This document shows positions 1-7,651 of a DNA stretch of 14,005 nucleotides, in pieces (position 1 is the stretch's first letter; every line of letters begins with the position of its first letter). The translations under genes were made by a program, and so were the position numbers. The notes beneath the pieces were generated by a model. That model was not told where the DNA came from and did not search any database. It saw nothing but the letters and a program-made list of their open reading frames with translations. The stretch comes from CAYRNC01 sp964425645 (GTDB lineage Bacteria > Bacillota > Clostridia > Peptostreptococcales > Anaerovoracaceae): the NCBI GenBank assembly GCA_964425645.1, contig CAYRNC010000043.1:1-14005 (forward strand), read 5' to 3'.

Positions 1-1575
1 GATTCCGCATCCGTGATAACCGGGTTCGGGCTTGGCGCCTCGTCGATGGCGCTTTTCGGCAGGGTCGGCGGAGGCATATATACAAAAGCGGCGGATATCG
101 GAGCGGATCTGGTAGGAAAGGTGGAAGCCGGAATTCCTGAGGATGATCCAAGAAACCCCGCAGTTATCGCTGATAATGTGGGAGATAATGTGGGAGACGT
201 GGCCGGTATGGGCTCCGATCTGTTTGAATCTTATGTGGGTTCGATAATATCCGCCATTACTTTAGCTGTTATTATTCCCACCATTACGCCAAAAATCGGG
301 GATGCGTTCACGCTGGATCCTCTGTCAGGATCCGTCTTTCCTTTACTTCTTTCCGCTATCGGTATTCTGGCCTCTATTTTGGGTGTAATGATGGTAAGAG
401 GTAAAGAAGGAGGGAATCCTGCTTCCGCTTTGAATGCGGGAACCTATATCAGCGGTGCAATAGTAATCATTGCTTCCATAATTATGAGCAAGATCTTTTT
501 TGACAATTTTAACTGCGCTGTCGCAATTATTTCAGGTCTTATAGTAGGTATTGCCATAGGCAAGATCACTGAAATTTATACTTCCGGTGATTTTAAACAT
601 GTTAAGAAAATTGCTGAGCAAAGCCAGACAGGACCTGCAACGACTATCATCAGCGGCTTCGGCGTAGGCATGCTTTCCACCGTGTGGCCCATAATATGCA
701 TTGTGGCGGGTATTTTGATTGCCAATGCATTTGCCGGACTTTATGGGATAGCACTTGCTGCCGTCGGAATGCTTTCCACAACAGGCATGGTGGTGGCGGT
801 GGATGCTTACGGCCCTGTCTCCGATAATGCGGGGGGAATTGCAGAAATGGCGGAGATGCCAAAGGATGTAAGAAAAATTACAGATAAATTGGACGCCGTG
901 GGAAATACTACAGCTGCAATTGGAAAAGGTTTTGCAATCGGCTCTGCGGCCTTGACTGCTTTAGCATTGTTTGCATCGTATTCTCAAGTTGCGGGGCTGT
1001 CAAATATCAGCCTTCTTAATCCCATGGTAATAGCGGGGCTGTTTATAGGGGCAATGCTTCCTTTCCTTTTTTCTGCAATGACTATGAATTCAGTAGGAAG
1101 AGCAGCGAATCAAATGATAGAAGAAGTGAGAAGGCAGTTCCGTGAAGATAAAGGTATCATGGAGGGAAGTTCAAAACCAGATTATGCAAAATGCGTAGAT
1201 ATAAGCACAAAAGCCGCCTTAAAAGAGATGATGGCTCCCGGTTTACTGGCTATCATAGCTCCGTTGGCGGTAGGGATTGTTATGGGTGTAGAGGCACTTG
1301 GCGGCATGCTGGCAGGCTCCCTTTCAGCCGGGGTTCTTGTAGCTATAATGATGGCTAATGCCGGTGGTGCCTGGGATAATGCCAAAAAATATATCGAGGA
1401 AGGGCATTTCGGAGGAAAAGGAAGCGAGACTCACAAGGCCGCAGTTGTAGGCGATACGGTAGGGGATCCTTTTAAAGATACTTCCGGACCGTCAATTAAT
1501 ATACTTATAAAGTTAATGACAATTGTTGCTTTGGTTTTTGCACCCCTTTTTCTTAAAATCGGCGGTTTGATGTAA
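1..1575 (+). CDS. hppA: Membrane-bound K+-dependent pyrophosphatase, ion-pumping (5' partial)
   Basis: Integral membrane enzyme that couples hydrolysis of pyrophosphate to export of H+ and/or Na+. The reading frame is open from base 1, so the GTG at 13 is internal and the true start lies outside the window; 524 residues are present out of the usual 670-700. Family signatures seen: the first substrate loop with DIGADLVGKVE, then DDPRNP and the repeated Asp-rich NVGDNVGD, the Glu of LFESYVG, and the C-terminal VGDTVGDPFKDTSGPS loop, with hydrophobic segments between them. At 901-924 the motif is GNTT-A-A-I-G. Ala after GNTT and Gly three residues later are the residues of the K+-dependent class (K+-independent pumps have Lys and Thr). 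Which ion is pumped cannot be read reliably here. A strong terminator follows, so this ends its transcription unit. The family call is secure; K+ dependence is inferred from the signature. Confidence 0.96.
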   Translation, partial: DSASVITGFGLGASSMALFGRVGGGIYTKAADIGADLVGKVEAGIPEDDPRNPAVIADNVGDNVGDVAGMGSDLFESYVGSIISAITLAVIIPTITPKIGDAFTLDPLSGSVFPLLLSAIGILASILGVMMVRGKEGGNPASALNAGTYISGAIVIIASIIMSKIFFDNFNCAVAIISGLIVGIAIGKITEIYTSGDFKHVKKIAEQSQTGPATTIISGFGVGMLSTVWPIICIVAGILIANAFAGLYGIALAAVGMLSTTGMVVAVDAYGPVSDNAGGIAEMAEMPKDVRKITDKLDAVGNTTAAIGKGFAIGSAALTALALFASYSQVAGLSNISLLNPMVIAGLFIGAMLPFLFSAMTMNSVGRAANQMIEEVRRQFREDKGIMEGSSKPDYAKCVDISTKAALKEMMAPGLLAIIAPLAVGIVMGVEALGGMLAGSLSAGVLVAIMMANAGGAWDNAKKYIEEGHFGGKGSETHKAAVVGDTVGDPFKDTSGPSINILIKLMTIVALVFAPLFLKIGGLM

Positions 1576-1593
1576 AATAAAAAGTTGTAAATT

Positions 1594-1637
1594 AAGGAAA
1601 CTGTTTATATCGTCAGGTATAAAAGTTTCCTTTTTTT
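1594..1637 (+). terminator. Rho-independent terminator of hppA
   Basis: Perfect 9-bp stem AAGGAAACT (1594-1602) / AGTTTCCTT (1624-1632), extended by a 6-bp TTTATA/TATAAA inner stem after a one-base bulge, and running into seven T (1631-1637). It lies 19 nt after the hppA stop codon. Confidence 0.9.
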
Positions 1638-1697
1638 ATTATGTCTTAAATAAAATAGAATGCAAATAATAAGGCATGAAAGAGAGGAGATGAAAGC

Positions 1698-1958
1698 ATG
1701 AAGCATAAAGGAATCTATCTAATCTTTCTATTGGTTTTAGCTTTGTTGATGTTTTCGGGATGTGCCAGATATGACGGAACCTTTGACCAATACAGGACAA
1801 ATAACGTCACTGATCACGGGACAAATTACCCGCATGACGGAACCGGAACTAATGGCTTGACAAATCCAGGTGTGAACAATCGTGATGGAGTAAATAACAA
1901 TAATACGCTCCCCAACAACAACACAACAAACAGGAACATCGACAATCTAAATCGATAG
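1698..1958 (+). CDS. Small Asn/Thr-rich lipoprotein of unknown function
   Basis: An 86-residue predicted lipoprotein; I do not recognise a named family. The N-terminus is a type II signal peptide: MKHKG, then a hydrophobic core of about 15 residues, then a lipobox ending in FSGC, with the lipidated Cys at about residue 22. The mature part of about 64 residues is low-complexity, hydrophilic and very rich in Asn, Thr, Gly and Asp, with runs of Asn near the C-terminus and no Cys or predicted fold. It would be tethered to the outer face of the membrane. The start is supported by GAGAGGAGATG about 6-8 nt upstream. It stands alone between the hppA terminator and a shared bidirectional terminator, so it is probably monocistronic. 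Similar small Asn-rich lipoproteins occur in spore-forming Firmicutes, where some are spore-associated; that link is only a guess here. Confidence 0.8.
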   Translation: MKHKGIYLIFLLVLALLMFSGCARYDGTFDQYRTNNVTDHGTNYPHDGTGTNGLTNPGVNNRDGVNNNNTLPNNNTTNRNIDNLNR

Positions 1959-1960
1959 GC

Positions 1961-1997
1961 AAAAGAAAGACAGCTGATAATCAGTTGTCTTTCTTTT
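1961..1997. terminator. Bidirectional terminator between convergent genes
   Basis: Long stem of 15-17 bp with a single G-T wobble: the A-rich arm 1961-1975 pairs with 1983-1997 and continues to a TAA loop. The 3' arm is T-rich on both strands (TTTCTTTT), so it can stop transcription from the lipoprotein gene (plus) and the CBS gene (minus). It begins 2 nt after the lipoprotein stop and 6 nt beyond the CBS stop. Confidence 0.88.
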
Positions 1998-2003
1998 CCA
2001 GAA

Positions 2004-2432
2004 TCAAGTCAGGGTTCCGGGTTTGGAGATTGCCGAAAGTGCATCTCCGGCTTCGTCAACGTAAATGCTTTTTCTTGCCAGATCAGCCATTGAAAGCATA
2101 CCTGACAGGCGATTTGATTCGGAGACAGGCAAACGCCTTATTTGGTTTTTAGCCATCATCAATGCCGCCTCGTGTACATTCATTTCCGGGCCGGCCAGCA
2201 CCGGATTTTTTGTCATAATGTCCTGAGCTTTTTTTGGTTTCTCGGTTCCCGCATCTGATACGGCTCTGATTACGATGTCCCGATCTGTGACAATTCCAAC
2301 AACCCGATCGCGGTCGTCGCAAACGGGGACGGCTCCCACATCACCCTGACGCAATTGTTTTGCCACTTGTTCAATGGGAGTCTCGGGATGGACGCGGATA
2401 ACTGCTGTAGACATCAAATCTTTTACCTTCAC
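2004..2432 (-). CDS. Tandem CBS-domain protein
   Basis: A 142-residue stand-alone Bateman module. CBS1 spans about residues 7-60, beginning with the DLMSTAVIRVHPETP type motif and ending in VGIVTDRDIVIRA. CBS2 spans about 72-125, with the matching DIMTKNPV, a RRLPV core strand and a degenerate final motif (SGMLSMADLAR). CBS pairs bind adenine nucleotides or related ligands and usually report energy or ionic state; here no catalytic or transport domain is attached, so ligand and partner are unknown. The start is GTG (2432-2430) behind AAGGAGG about 6 nt upstream; the nearby ATG runs straight into a stop in its own frame. The gene is divergent from rnr and convergent with the lipoprotein gene. 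It resembles the CBS proteins of the YhcV/YrbA type in Bacilli, but the symbol is left open. Confidence 0.9.
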   Translation of the reverse strand: MKVKDLMSTAVIRVHPETPIEQVAKQLRQGDVGAVPVCDDRDRVVGIVTDRDIVIRAVSDAGTEKPKKAQDIMTKNPVLAGPEMNVHEAALMMAKNQIRRLPVSESNRLSGMLSMADLARKSIYVDEAGDALSAISKPGTLT

Positions 2433-2512
2433 ATCTTTCCTCCTTACTTTAATTGATTTTGCATAAGCTTATTGTTTCCATGCAGGAAATTTTTATCATA
2501 GCTAATGATGCA

Positions 2513-2529
2513 ATAATCTAAAAGATTAT
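2513..2529. promoter_or_regulatory. Inverted repeat upstream of rnr, possible operator
   Basis: ATAATCT-AAA-AGATTAT, 7-bp arms around a 3-nt centre, in the divergent region between the CBS gene and rnr. It overlaps a plausible -10 (TATGAT at 2527) and lies just before an extended -10-like TGATACACT (2529-2537). No good -35 was found. It could be a binding site or a chance AT-rich palindrome. Confidence 0.3.
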
Positions 2530-2569
2530 GATACACTAATATCAAATCCGGGGAGGAGAGGTTGGATTT

Positions 2570-4570
2570 ATGGCAAGGAATGCGCGCATATTTTCCGGTA
2601 TATTAACAAAAAACAGACGTGGATACGGGTTTGTAAGCTTAAATGATAAGGATGTAACCGGAGGCAAAGATGTGTTCATATCTTCGGAGGATATGTCTAC
2701 GGCCATGGACGGAGATTCTGTTTCTGTTCGCATAACATCAGGTCCCGGTTCGCTAGGTCAAAATGCGGAAGGTCGGATTGAAAAGATTTTATCCCGATCT
2801 GACAAAGAGATTGTGGGTACGTTCCGAAAAAAAGGGGCTGTCGCATATGTTGCTCCCGAAATCGGCAAACAAGGGGAAACGGTTTTGGTGCATAAACAAA
2901 ATTACAAGGGCGCCCGTTCAGGGGACATGGTAGTCGTTAAAATTATTCGCTGGCCTTCCCCCATTAATCCTGCTTTGGGGAAGGTCACGGAAATAATCAG
3001 CCGCAAGGATGAAGCAGACGGCGGAATCCGCGCTTTGATGAGGACCTATGCAGTTAAGGAGGCTTTCCCGAAAAAGGCGGTTTGCGAGGCTGTTTCCTGT
3101 CCCGACACATTGATTGCGATTGATTACAAAGGCAGAAAGGATCTGCGGGACAAATGCATCTTTACAATAGACGGCGCCGATGCCAAGGATTTTGATGATG
3201 CTGTCTCCATCGAAAGGCTCAATAACGGCAATTATCTTCTGGGCGTCCATATAGCAGATGTGAGTCATTATGTAAAAGAAGGCTGCGATTTGGATAAAGA
3301 GGCTGTAAAAAGGGGCACCAGCATATATCTTCCTGACCGCGTCATTCCGATGCTGCCAAGGGAACTGTCCAATGGTATCTGCAGCCTAAATCCTAAAGAA
3401 GATCGGCTGACTCTTTCTGTGGATATGGAAATCGATGATAATGGAACAGTGCGCGGCTACAATATTTATGAGAGCATAATAGCCTCAAATGAGCGGCTAA
3501 CATATACTGATGTGTCGGACATACTGGAATACCGGGATAAAGAGCTGACGGAACGCCATAAAGGGGTGCTTTCCGATCTTTATCAGATGCAGGCTCTTGC
3601 AGGGGTGCTGGGAATAAAGCGCCGCAACCGCGGGAGCCTGGACTTTGATCTCGATGAGACCCATATTACGGTAGATGAGGAAGGAATGCCGATCTCTGTG
3701 GATGCGGCAGAAAGAAGGACGGCAAATCGCATTATAGAGGAATTTATGATTGCGGCAAATGAAACGATTGCTGAACATTACATGCGCATGGATATTCCTT
3801 TTATTTTTCGCGTCCATGAAAAACCGGACATGCAGAAGATTGAAGAATTCCGAAGATTTATTCAAAGCTTCGGATTAAATATAAAAGGAAGCATAGAAAA
3901 TATTCATCCCGGGATGTTAAACGATATACTTGAACAAGTTAAAGGAAAAGCAGAGGAACACGTAGTGAATACCCTTATGCTTCGCTCAATGAAGAAGGCT
4001 TATTATGGTACAAAATGCATGGGGCATTTTGGTCTGGGAACGGCCTTTTACTGTCATTTCACTGCACCTATAAGAAGGTATCCCGATCTTTTTATTCACA
4101 GGATCATCAAAGAGGCCCTTAAAGGGAATTTATATGGCTCCCGCATAAAAAGACTCAGGAAAATCGCTGAAGAGGTTTCGATATCATCATCCCTTACAGA
4201 GCGCAGATCGGATGAGCTTGTAAGAGATGCGGAAAAACTGAAGAAGGCCCAGTATATGGTCAATTATTTAGGAGAGGAATATGAGGGAATCATAAGCGGA
4301 GTGGCCTCCTTCGGTTTTTTTGTTGATATAGGCAGGACCATCGAAGGCGTGGTACGTCTTGAGTCGTTGAAAGATGACTATTATAATCTTGACGCAGAAA
4401 AATATCGCTTTGTAGGAGAAACCGGTCGAAATATTTATGCTTTAGGTCAAAAAGTTCTGATAAAAGTTGAATCTGTAGACGTGAATAAAGCAGAGATCAA
4501 TTTCATAATGGCAGCAGGTTCTAGCGGTCGGGGTTCCAGAAGGAGGGGGTCAAAAGGAGTAAAATTGTAA
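2570..4570 (+). CDS. rnr: Exoribonuclease R (RNase II/R family), short form lacking the N-terminal HTH
   Basis: A 3'-to-5' processive exoribonuclease that degrades structured RNA and takes part in RNA quality control. Domain order in 666 residues: two OB/cold-shock-like domains (about 3-65 and 75-150), the RNB catalytic domain (about 185-520), and an S1 domain (about 569-645, from GEEYEGIISGVASFGFFVDIG). The Mg2+-binding acidic cluster is intact: D201, D207, D209 and D210 in DGADAKDFDDAV. The tail is short and basic (SRRRGSKG). Bacillus-type RNase R is near 780 residues and begins with a winged helix of about 60-70 residues. That part is absent, and an in-frame TAA at 2537 excludes a longer start. 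GGAGAGG lies 8 nt before the ATG. The last 50 bp run antisense through the 3' end of trkH. RNase R fits better than RNase II because of the basic tail and overall motifs, but the truncation leaves the subtype slightly open. Confidence 0.94.
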   Translation: MARNARIFSGILTKNRRGYGFVSLNDKDVTGGKDVFISSEDMSTAMDGDSVSVRITSGPGSLGQNAEGRIEKILSRSDKEIVGTFRKKGAVAYVAPEIGKQGETVLVHKQNYKGARSGDMVVVKIIRWPSPINPALGKVTEIISRKDEADGGIRALMRTYAVKEAFPKKAVCEAVSCPDTLIAIDYKGRKDLRDKCIFTIDGADAKDFDDAVSIERLNNGNYLLGVHIADVSHYVKEGCDLDKEAVKRGTSIYLPDRVIPMLPRELSNGICSLNPKEDRLTLSVDMEIDDNGTVRGYNIYESIIASNERLTYTDVSDILEYRDKELTERHKGVLSDLYQMQALAGVLGIKRRNRGSLDFDLDETHITVDEEGMPISVDAAERRTANRIIEEFMIAANETIAEHYMRMDIPFIFRVHEKPDMQKIEEFRRFIQSFGLNIKGSIENIHPGMLNDILEQVKGKAEEHVVNTLMLRSMKKAYYGTKCMGHFGLGTAFYCHFTAPIRRYPDLFIHRIIKEALKGNLYGSRIKRLRKIAEEVSISSSLTERRSDELVRDAEKLKKAQYMVNYLGEEYEGIISGVASFGFFVDIGRTIEGVVRLESLKDDYYNLDAEKYRFVGETGRNIYALGQKVLIKVESVDVNKAEINFIMAAGSSGRGSRRRGSKGVKL

Positions 4571-5984
4571 ACAGTTCCAGGCGCCCTGCAATCATATAGA
4601 CAGCAAGAAAAACCGTGGTCCAATCAGAATAAAGACTGTAGTTTGATGCAGGTCCCACAAGCCCGAACCCGGGGCCTGCATTACCTAAGCAGGCCGCCAC
4701 CGAGCCTGCCGCGGTGATAAGATCTACATTTTCTAACGATACTATAAAGGTTCCGGCCAAGAAAAGCGTCATATATAAAAAGAGAAAGCTGACGATCCCA
4801 GATATGGTATCGGAGGAAACGTTTCGTCCCCCAAGTTTAATAGGAATTACCGCATTCGGATGCAGCCTGCGGTGGAATCCCCGCTTGATTAACTTGAACA
4901 GCACGACAACTCTTACAACCTTTACAGCACCACTTGTTGAGGCAGAACATCCGCCGATCAGCATCAATGCAAACAAGATGAATTTTGCGGCCGATGGCCA
5001 AAGATCGTAATCCGCGATTGTAAACCCGGTTGTGGTTATTGCCGAGGCGACTTGAAAGAAACTGTGGCGGAGCCCCATCCAAAGGGAAGCCTGAGGGTGG
5101 GAGAACCATAAAACGCCGAAAATCAAAACCGTGGCCGCCCCTATGATAAAAAAGTAGCCGCGGAGTTCTTCATCCTTGAAAAAGTCCTTCCATTTTCCGC
5201 TGAACACCATATAGTACAATGTGAAATTAATTCCAGCCATTATCATGAATAGAGCAATTACCAATTCGATGTACAGGCTGCCAAAATGTGCTATGCTGTC
5301 GTTATAACCGGAAAACCCTCCTGTAGCCACTGTGCTCAGGGAGTGGCTCAGTGCATCATATATATTCATACCTCCAAGCGAAAGAAGGATGGTTTCTGCA
5401 GCCGTCATGCCGATGTATAAAGTGTATAAAATTTTCGCCGAATCCGATGTTTTGGGGGTTAGCTTATCGAAGGTGGGACCCGGATACTCTGATTTGGCTA
5501 TTCTTAATCCTCCTATACCAAGGGATGGCAAAAGTGCGATGGCAAAGATGAGTATGCCCATTCCGCCCAGCCAATGAGTAAAAGACCGCCAGAATAGTAT
5601 GCTTTTAGGTAAACCTTCGATGTCCGCTAATACGGTGGCACCTGTAGTACTGAAACCGGAAGCGCATTCGAAGATTGCATCTGCAAAATTAGGAATTGAG
5701 CCGGATATTGTATAAGGCAAAGCCCCTAAAACAGTAGCTATAATCCAGCTGATTCCCACTATCATCATACCGTCTCTTATCCTGACAATATTAGACAGCG
5801 GTCTGCTGTATAAGAATAATAACAGACCGGCTGCGAAAACGGGCAGGGCTGTTGCTGTAAAGGATAATGCTGCGCCGGTTTCATTGTAGATTAAGGACAC
5901 TATTATCGGTGGCACCATCGATATTCCCAATATCATGGCCACTATCCCCGCTATGCGCAGTATAAGTCGGTAATTTAAGCTCAT
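4521..5984 (-). CDS. trkH: Trk-type potassium uptake protein, membrane subunit TrkH
   Basis: Polytopic K+ translocating subunit, 487 residues, working with the cytoplasmic TrkA ring. All four pore-loop filter segments are visible in order: ASGFSTTGAT, LSTVATGGFSG, ASAITTTGFT and ACLGNAGPGFG, each between hydrophobic helix pairs. The C-terminus GRLELFTILLLLTPSFW is the typical TrkH end. An ATG at 6023 gives 13 more residues, but the ATG at 5984 is preferred: it forms an ATGA overlap with the trkA stop, has AGGGGG about 9 nt upstream, and gives the usual MxLNYR N-terminus. Translation is therefore coupled to trkA. The 3' end overlaps rnr by 50 bp and no terminator is seen downstream on this strand. 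Confidence 0.96.
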   Translation of the reverse strand: MSLNYRLILRIAGIVAMILGISMVPPIIVSLIYNETGAALSFTATALPVFAAGLLLFLYSRPLSNIVRIRDGMMIVGISWIIATVLGALPYTISGSIPNFADAIFECASGFSTTGATVLADIEGLPKSILFWRSFTHWLGGMGILIFAIALLPSLGIGGLRIAKSEYPGPTFDKLTPKTSDSAKILYTLYIGMTAAETILLSLGGMNIYDALSHSLSTVATGGFSGYNDSIAHFGSLYIELVIALFMIMAGINFTLYYMVFSGKWKDFFKDEELRGYFFIIGAATVLIFGVLWFSHPQASLWMGLRHSFFQVASAITTTGFTIADYDLWPSAAKFILFALMLIGGCSASTSGAVKVVRVVVLFKLIKRGFHRRLHPNAVIPIKLGGRNVSSDTISGIVSFLFLYMTLFLAGTFIVSLENVDLITAAGSVAACLGNAGPGFGLVGPASNYSLYSDWTTVFLAVYMIAGRLELFTILLLLTPSFWNPDR

Positions 5985-7369
5985 AGACGATTGCCCCCTG
6001 ATTTTTTTTCGGGGAAAACCCATTTTCTGCTTTGTATCAGCCTCTCAAGGCTGGGTATTTCGGAAAGAAGGCACAAAATGATCACCTTATCATTTTCCTC
6101 AATGACAGTATCCCCTCTGGGAATAATAGCATCTTCATTTCTGTGAATAGCAGCTATTATGATTCCGTCCGGGAGATTCAGATCGGCTATCCTTGTACCG
6201 AGCAATTTCATTTTATGGTCGATGTTGATCTCTATGAATTCTGCCTGACCTTGTATCATTTTAGAGAATATGATCATTTTAGATCCCTGTATAAATCGAA
6301 GTATACCGGTAGCAGTGATATCCAAAGGGTTAAGAGCCATGCTTATTCCAAGTTTTTCAATGAGATCAGCATAGCTTCTGCGGCTAACTTTTGCGACTAC
6401 ATCTTCAATATTTTTTTGATTGGCCAACAGAGCCAAAAGCAGATTCTCTTCATCAAATCCGGTTACTGAAACAAAGGCATCCATATCGCCGATGTTTTCT
6501 TCCTCCAGCAGGTTTTGATCGGTAGCGTCTCCATGGAGAACGAGAACTTTTTCAAGGTGTTCCGAAAGGTATTGGCAGCGGGTCTTATCGATTTCAATAA
6601 TTTTGACGGAAATATCGAAATCAGCAAGTAATTTAGCTAAATAATAGCTGATTTTCCCTCCTCCCGCTATCATGACTTTCTGGAGATCGGTATAGGTGTT
6701 TTTTTCAAGCACGATTGCGCCGAGCTTCCGGCACGGTTCTTCTTTTCCTAACACATAAAGAATGTCATCCTCCGCAACCTGTGTCTTGCCCTTTGGAATT
6801 ATAATTTTACCGTTTCTTGATATAGCTGCTACGAGCATATTATCCAGCATTTTTGCAATTTCAGAAATCCTCTTGTCTATTATTACCGGAAGCTTTTCTG
6901 CGGGAAATTCGATCACCGCAATCTTGCCCGAAGAAAAATAACCTCCGCTTAGGGTATATTTTTCAACAAGATATTTGTAAATTTCATGGGCGATTGAATA
7001 GTCGGGGTTTACGATAAAATCAATACCCACAGCCTTTTTAATGAATGCTTGCTGCCCCACATGTTCAGGATCTCGAATTCGGGCGATTACGTGAGCACAA
7101 CCGAGTTTTTTTGCAAAAGCGCATATGACGATGTTTTTTTCATCATCGTCGGTGGCGGCTACAAGGTAGTCATAGGTGTTGATTTTAATTTCTTTTAGTA
7201 TCATTGTATTTTTGCCGTTCCCGGTAACAGTCAGAAGATCAAGTCTGCTGCTGATTCTCTGCAGCAAATCAGCATTTTTATCTATCAATGTTACTTCGTT
7301 ACCGCCGGACAGCAGAGCCTCTGTTACGGTGAGTCCCAATTTCCCCGCGCCTACGATGGCAATCTTCAT
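5981..7369 (-). CDS. trkA: Trk system potassium uptake regulatory subunit TrkA
   Basis: Cytoplasmic nucleotide-gated regulator of TrkH, 462 residues. It has the full tandem RCK layout: RCK_N (Rossmann) 1 from residue 2 with VGAGKLG and the acidic end of strand 2 (LIDKN), TrkA_C 1 at about 135-215, RCK_N 2 from about 230 (MIAGGGKIS, with IIEID at the end of strand 2), and TrkA_C 2 at about 370-450. In the second half the third Gly of the GxGxxG motif is Ser, so the two NAD(H)/ATP sites may differ. The ATG at 7369 is chosen over the adjoining TTG at 7372; only a weak AAGG lies 5 nt upstream. The stop overlaps the trkH start (ATGA). A possible leader ORF ends in TGATG exactly at this start. No c-di-AMP riboswitch was recognised upstream. 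Confidence 0.95.
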   Translation of the reverse strand: MKIAIVGAGKLGLTVTEALLSGGNEVTLIDKNADLLQRISSRLDLLTVTGNGKNTMILKEIKINTYDYLVAATDDDEKNIVICAFAKKLGCAHVIARIRDPEHVGQQAFIKKAVGIDFIVNPDYSIAHEIYKYLVEKYTLSGGYFSSGKIAVIEFPAEKLPVIIDKRISEIAKMLDNMLVAAISRNGKIIIPKGKTQVAEDDILYVLGKEEPCRKLGAIVLEKNTYTDLQKVMIAGGGKISYYLAKLLADFDISVKIIEIDKTRCQYLSEHLEKVLVLHGDATDQNLLEEENIGDMDAFVSVTGFDEENLLLALLANQKNIEDVVAKVSRRSYADLIEKLGISMALNPLDITATGILRFIQGSKMIIFSKMIQGQAEFIEINIDHKMKLLGTRIADLNLPDGIIIAAIHRNEDAIIPRGDTVIEENDKVIILCLLSEIPSLERLIQSRKWVFPEKKSGGNRL

Positions 7370-7455
7370 CAAAGCCTTGCAAGGATATCCCCATCTGTAA
7401 GCTTTGCATGGATGGGAGCAGAATTGCCGCTGTGGACAATCGATATCTCTTGCAC
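7369..7455 (-). CDS. Candidate 28-codon leader ORF translationally coupled to trkA
   Basis: A short frame starting at GTG (7455) or nearby in-frame non-ATG codons (ATA 7446, TTG 7470). It ends in TGA, whose last base is the first base of the trkA ATG (TGATG). The strongest Shine-Dalgarno sequence in the trkA leader, AAAGGAGG, lies directly before the GTG. That spacing is too tight for the GTG, and about 9 nt for the ATA. trkA itself has only weak AAGG, so coupling would make sense. The peptide matches nothing I know, and a stretch this long can stay open by chance. Speculative. Confidence 0.25.
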   Translation of the reverse strand: MQEISIVHSGNSAPIHAKLTDGDILARL

Positions 7456-7546
7456 CCTCCTTTCCGACAATATGTCAATTGCTTTTTATAGTAATGATTC
7501 TGTGCCCGCAGTCTAACGGTTAAAAACCTGACGGCAGGGTTGTTTG

Positions 7547-7559
7547 ATGCGGTCCGCAT
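7547..7559. promoter_or_regulatory. 13-bp palindrome in the trkA / hydrolase divergent region
   Basis: ATGCGG-T-CCGCAT is a perfect inverted repeat with a one-base centre, placed in the 282-bp non-coding stretch between divergent trkA and the hydrolase gene. It lies about 48 bp upstream of the hydrolase promoter. Its size and position suit a small regulator site, but nothing identifies a regulator. Confidence 0.25.
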
Positions 7560-7606
7560 TAATATCCCGGGCTCATTTTACTTCCCCTATTATATCCCTA
7601 TTCTTA

Positions 7607-7635
7607 TTGAAATCAATAGTGTTTTCGGTTATCAT
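7607..7635 (+). promoter_or_regulatory. Sigma-A-type promoter for the MBL-fold hydrolase
   Basis: TTGAAA (7607-7612), a 17-bp spacer, and TATCAT (7630-7635): five of six matches at each hexamer with ideal spacing. A start point about 7 nt downstream would leave a leader of only about 10 nt, made up almost entirely of the GGGGTGACAGG ribosome binding site before the ATG at 7652. Confidence 0.65.
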
Positions 7636-7651
7636 ATGCAGGGGTGACAGG

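Noticed and set aside
2463..2489. ATAAGCTTAT palindrome and TTTCC-ATGCA-GGAAA hairpin between the CBS gene and rnr
   Set aside because: Short AT-rich symmetries with no clear relation to promoter elements; the T run after the hairpin follows no coding sequence on the plus strand.
3497..3865. 122-codon open frame on the minus strand, and a similar one at 2918-3268
   Set aside because: Both are antisense within the RNB catalytic region of rnr, with no ribosome binding site or family features.
6032..6469. 145-codon open frame on the plus strand
   Set aside because: It lies wholly antisense to the well-conserved trkA coding sequence and encodes no recognisable domain.
7522..7538. Short CCTG/CAGG hairpin with a T run on the minus strand, terminator-like
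   Set aside because: Only a 4-bp stem (up to 6 bp with a bulge), and no gene ends upstream of it on that strand.
7299..7559. 86-codon minus-strand frame across the trkA start
   Set aside because: It overlaps trkA in another frame, is rich in Arg and Cys with no domain, and has no well-placed ribosome binding site at its start.
7370..7651. Looked for a c-di-AMP or other riboswitch or a tRNA in the 282-bp gap upstream of trkA
   Set aside because: No conserved aptamer core or cloverleaf could be recognised on either strand by eye; a covariance search would be needed to exclude it fully.
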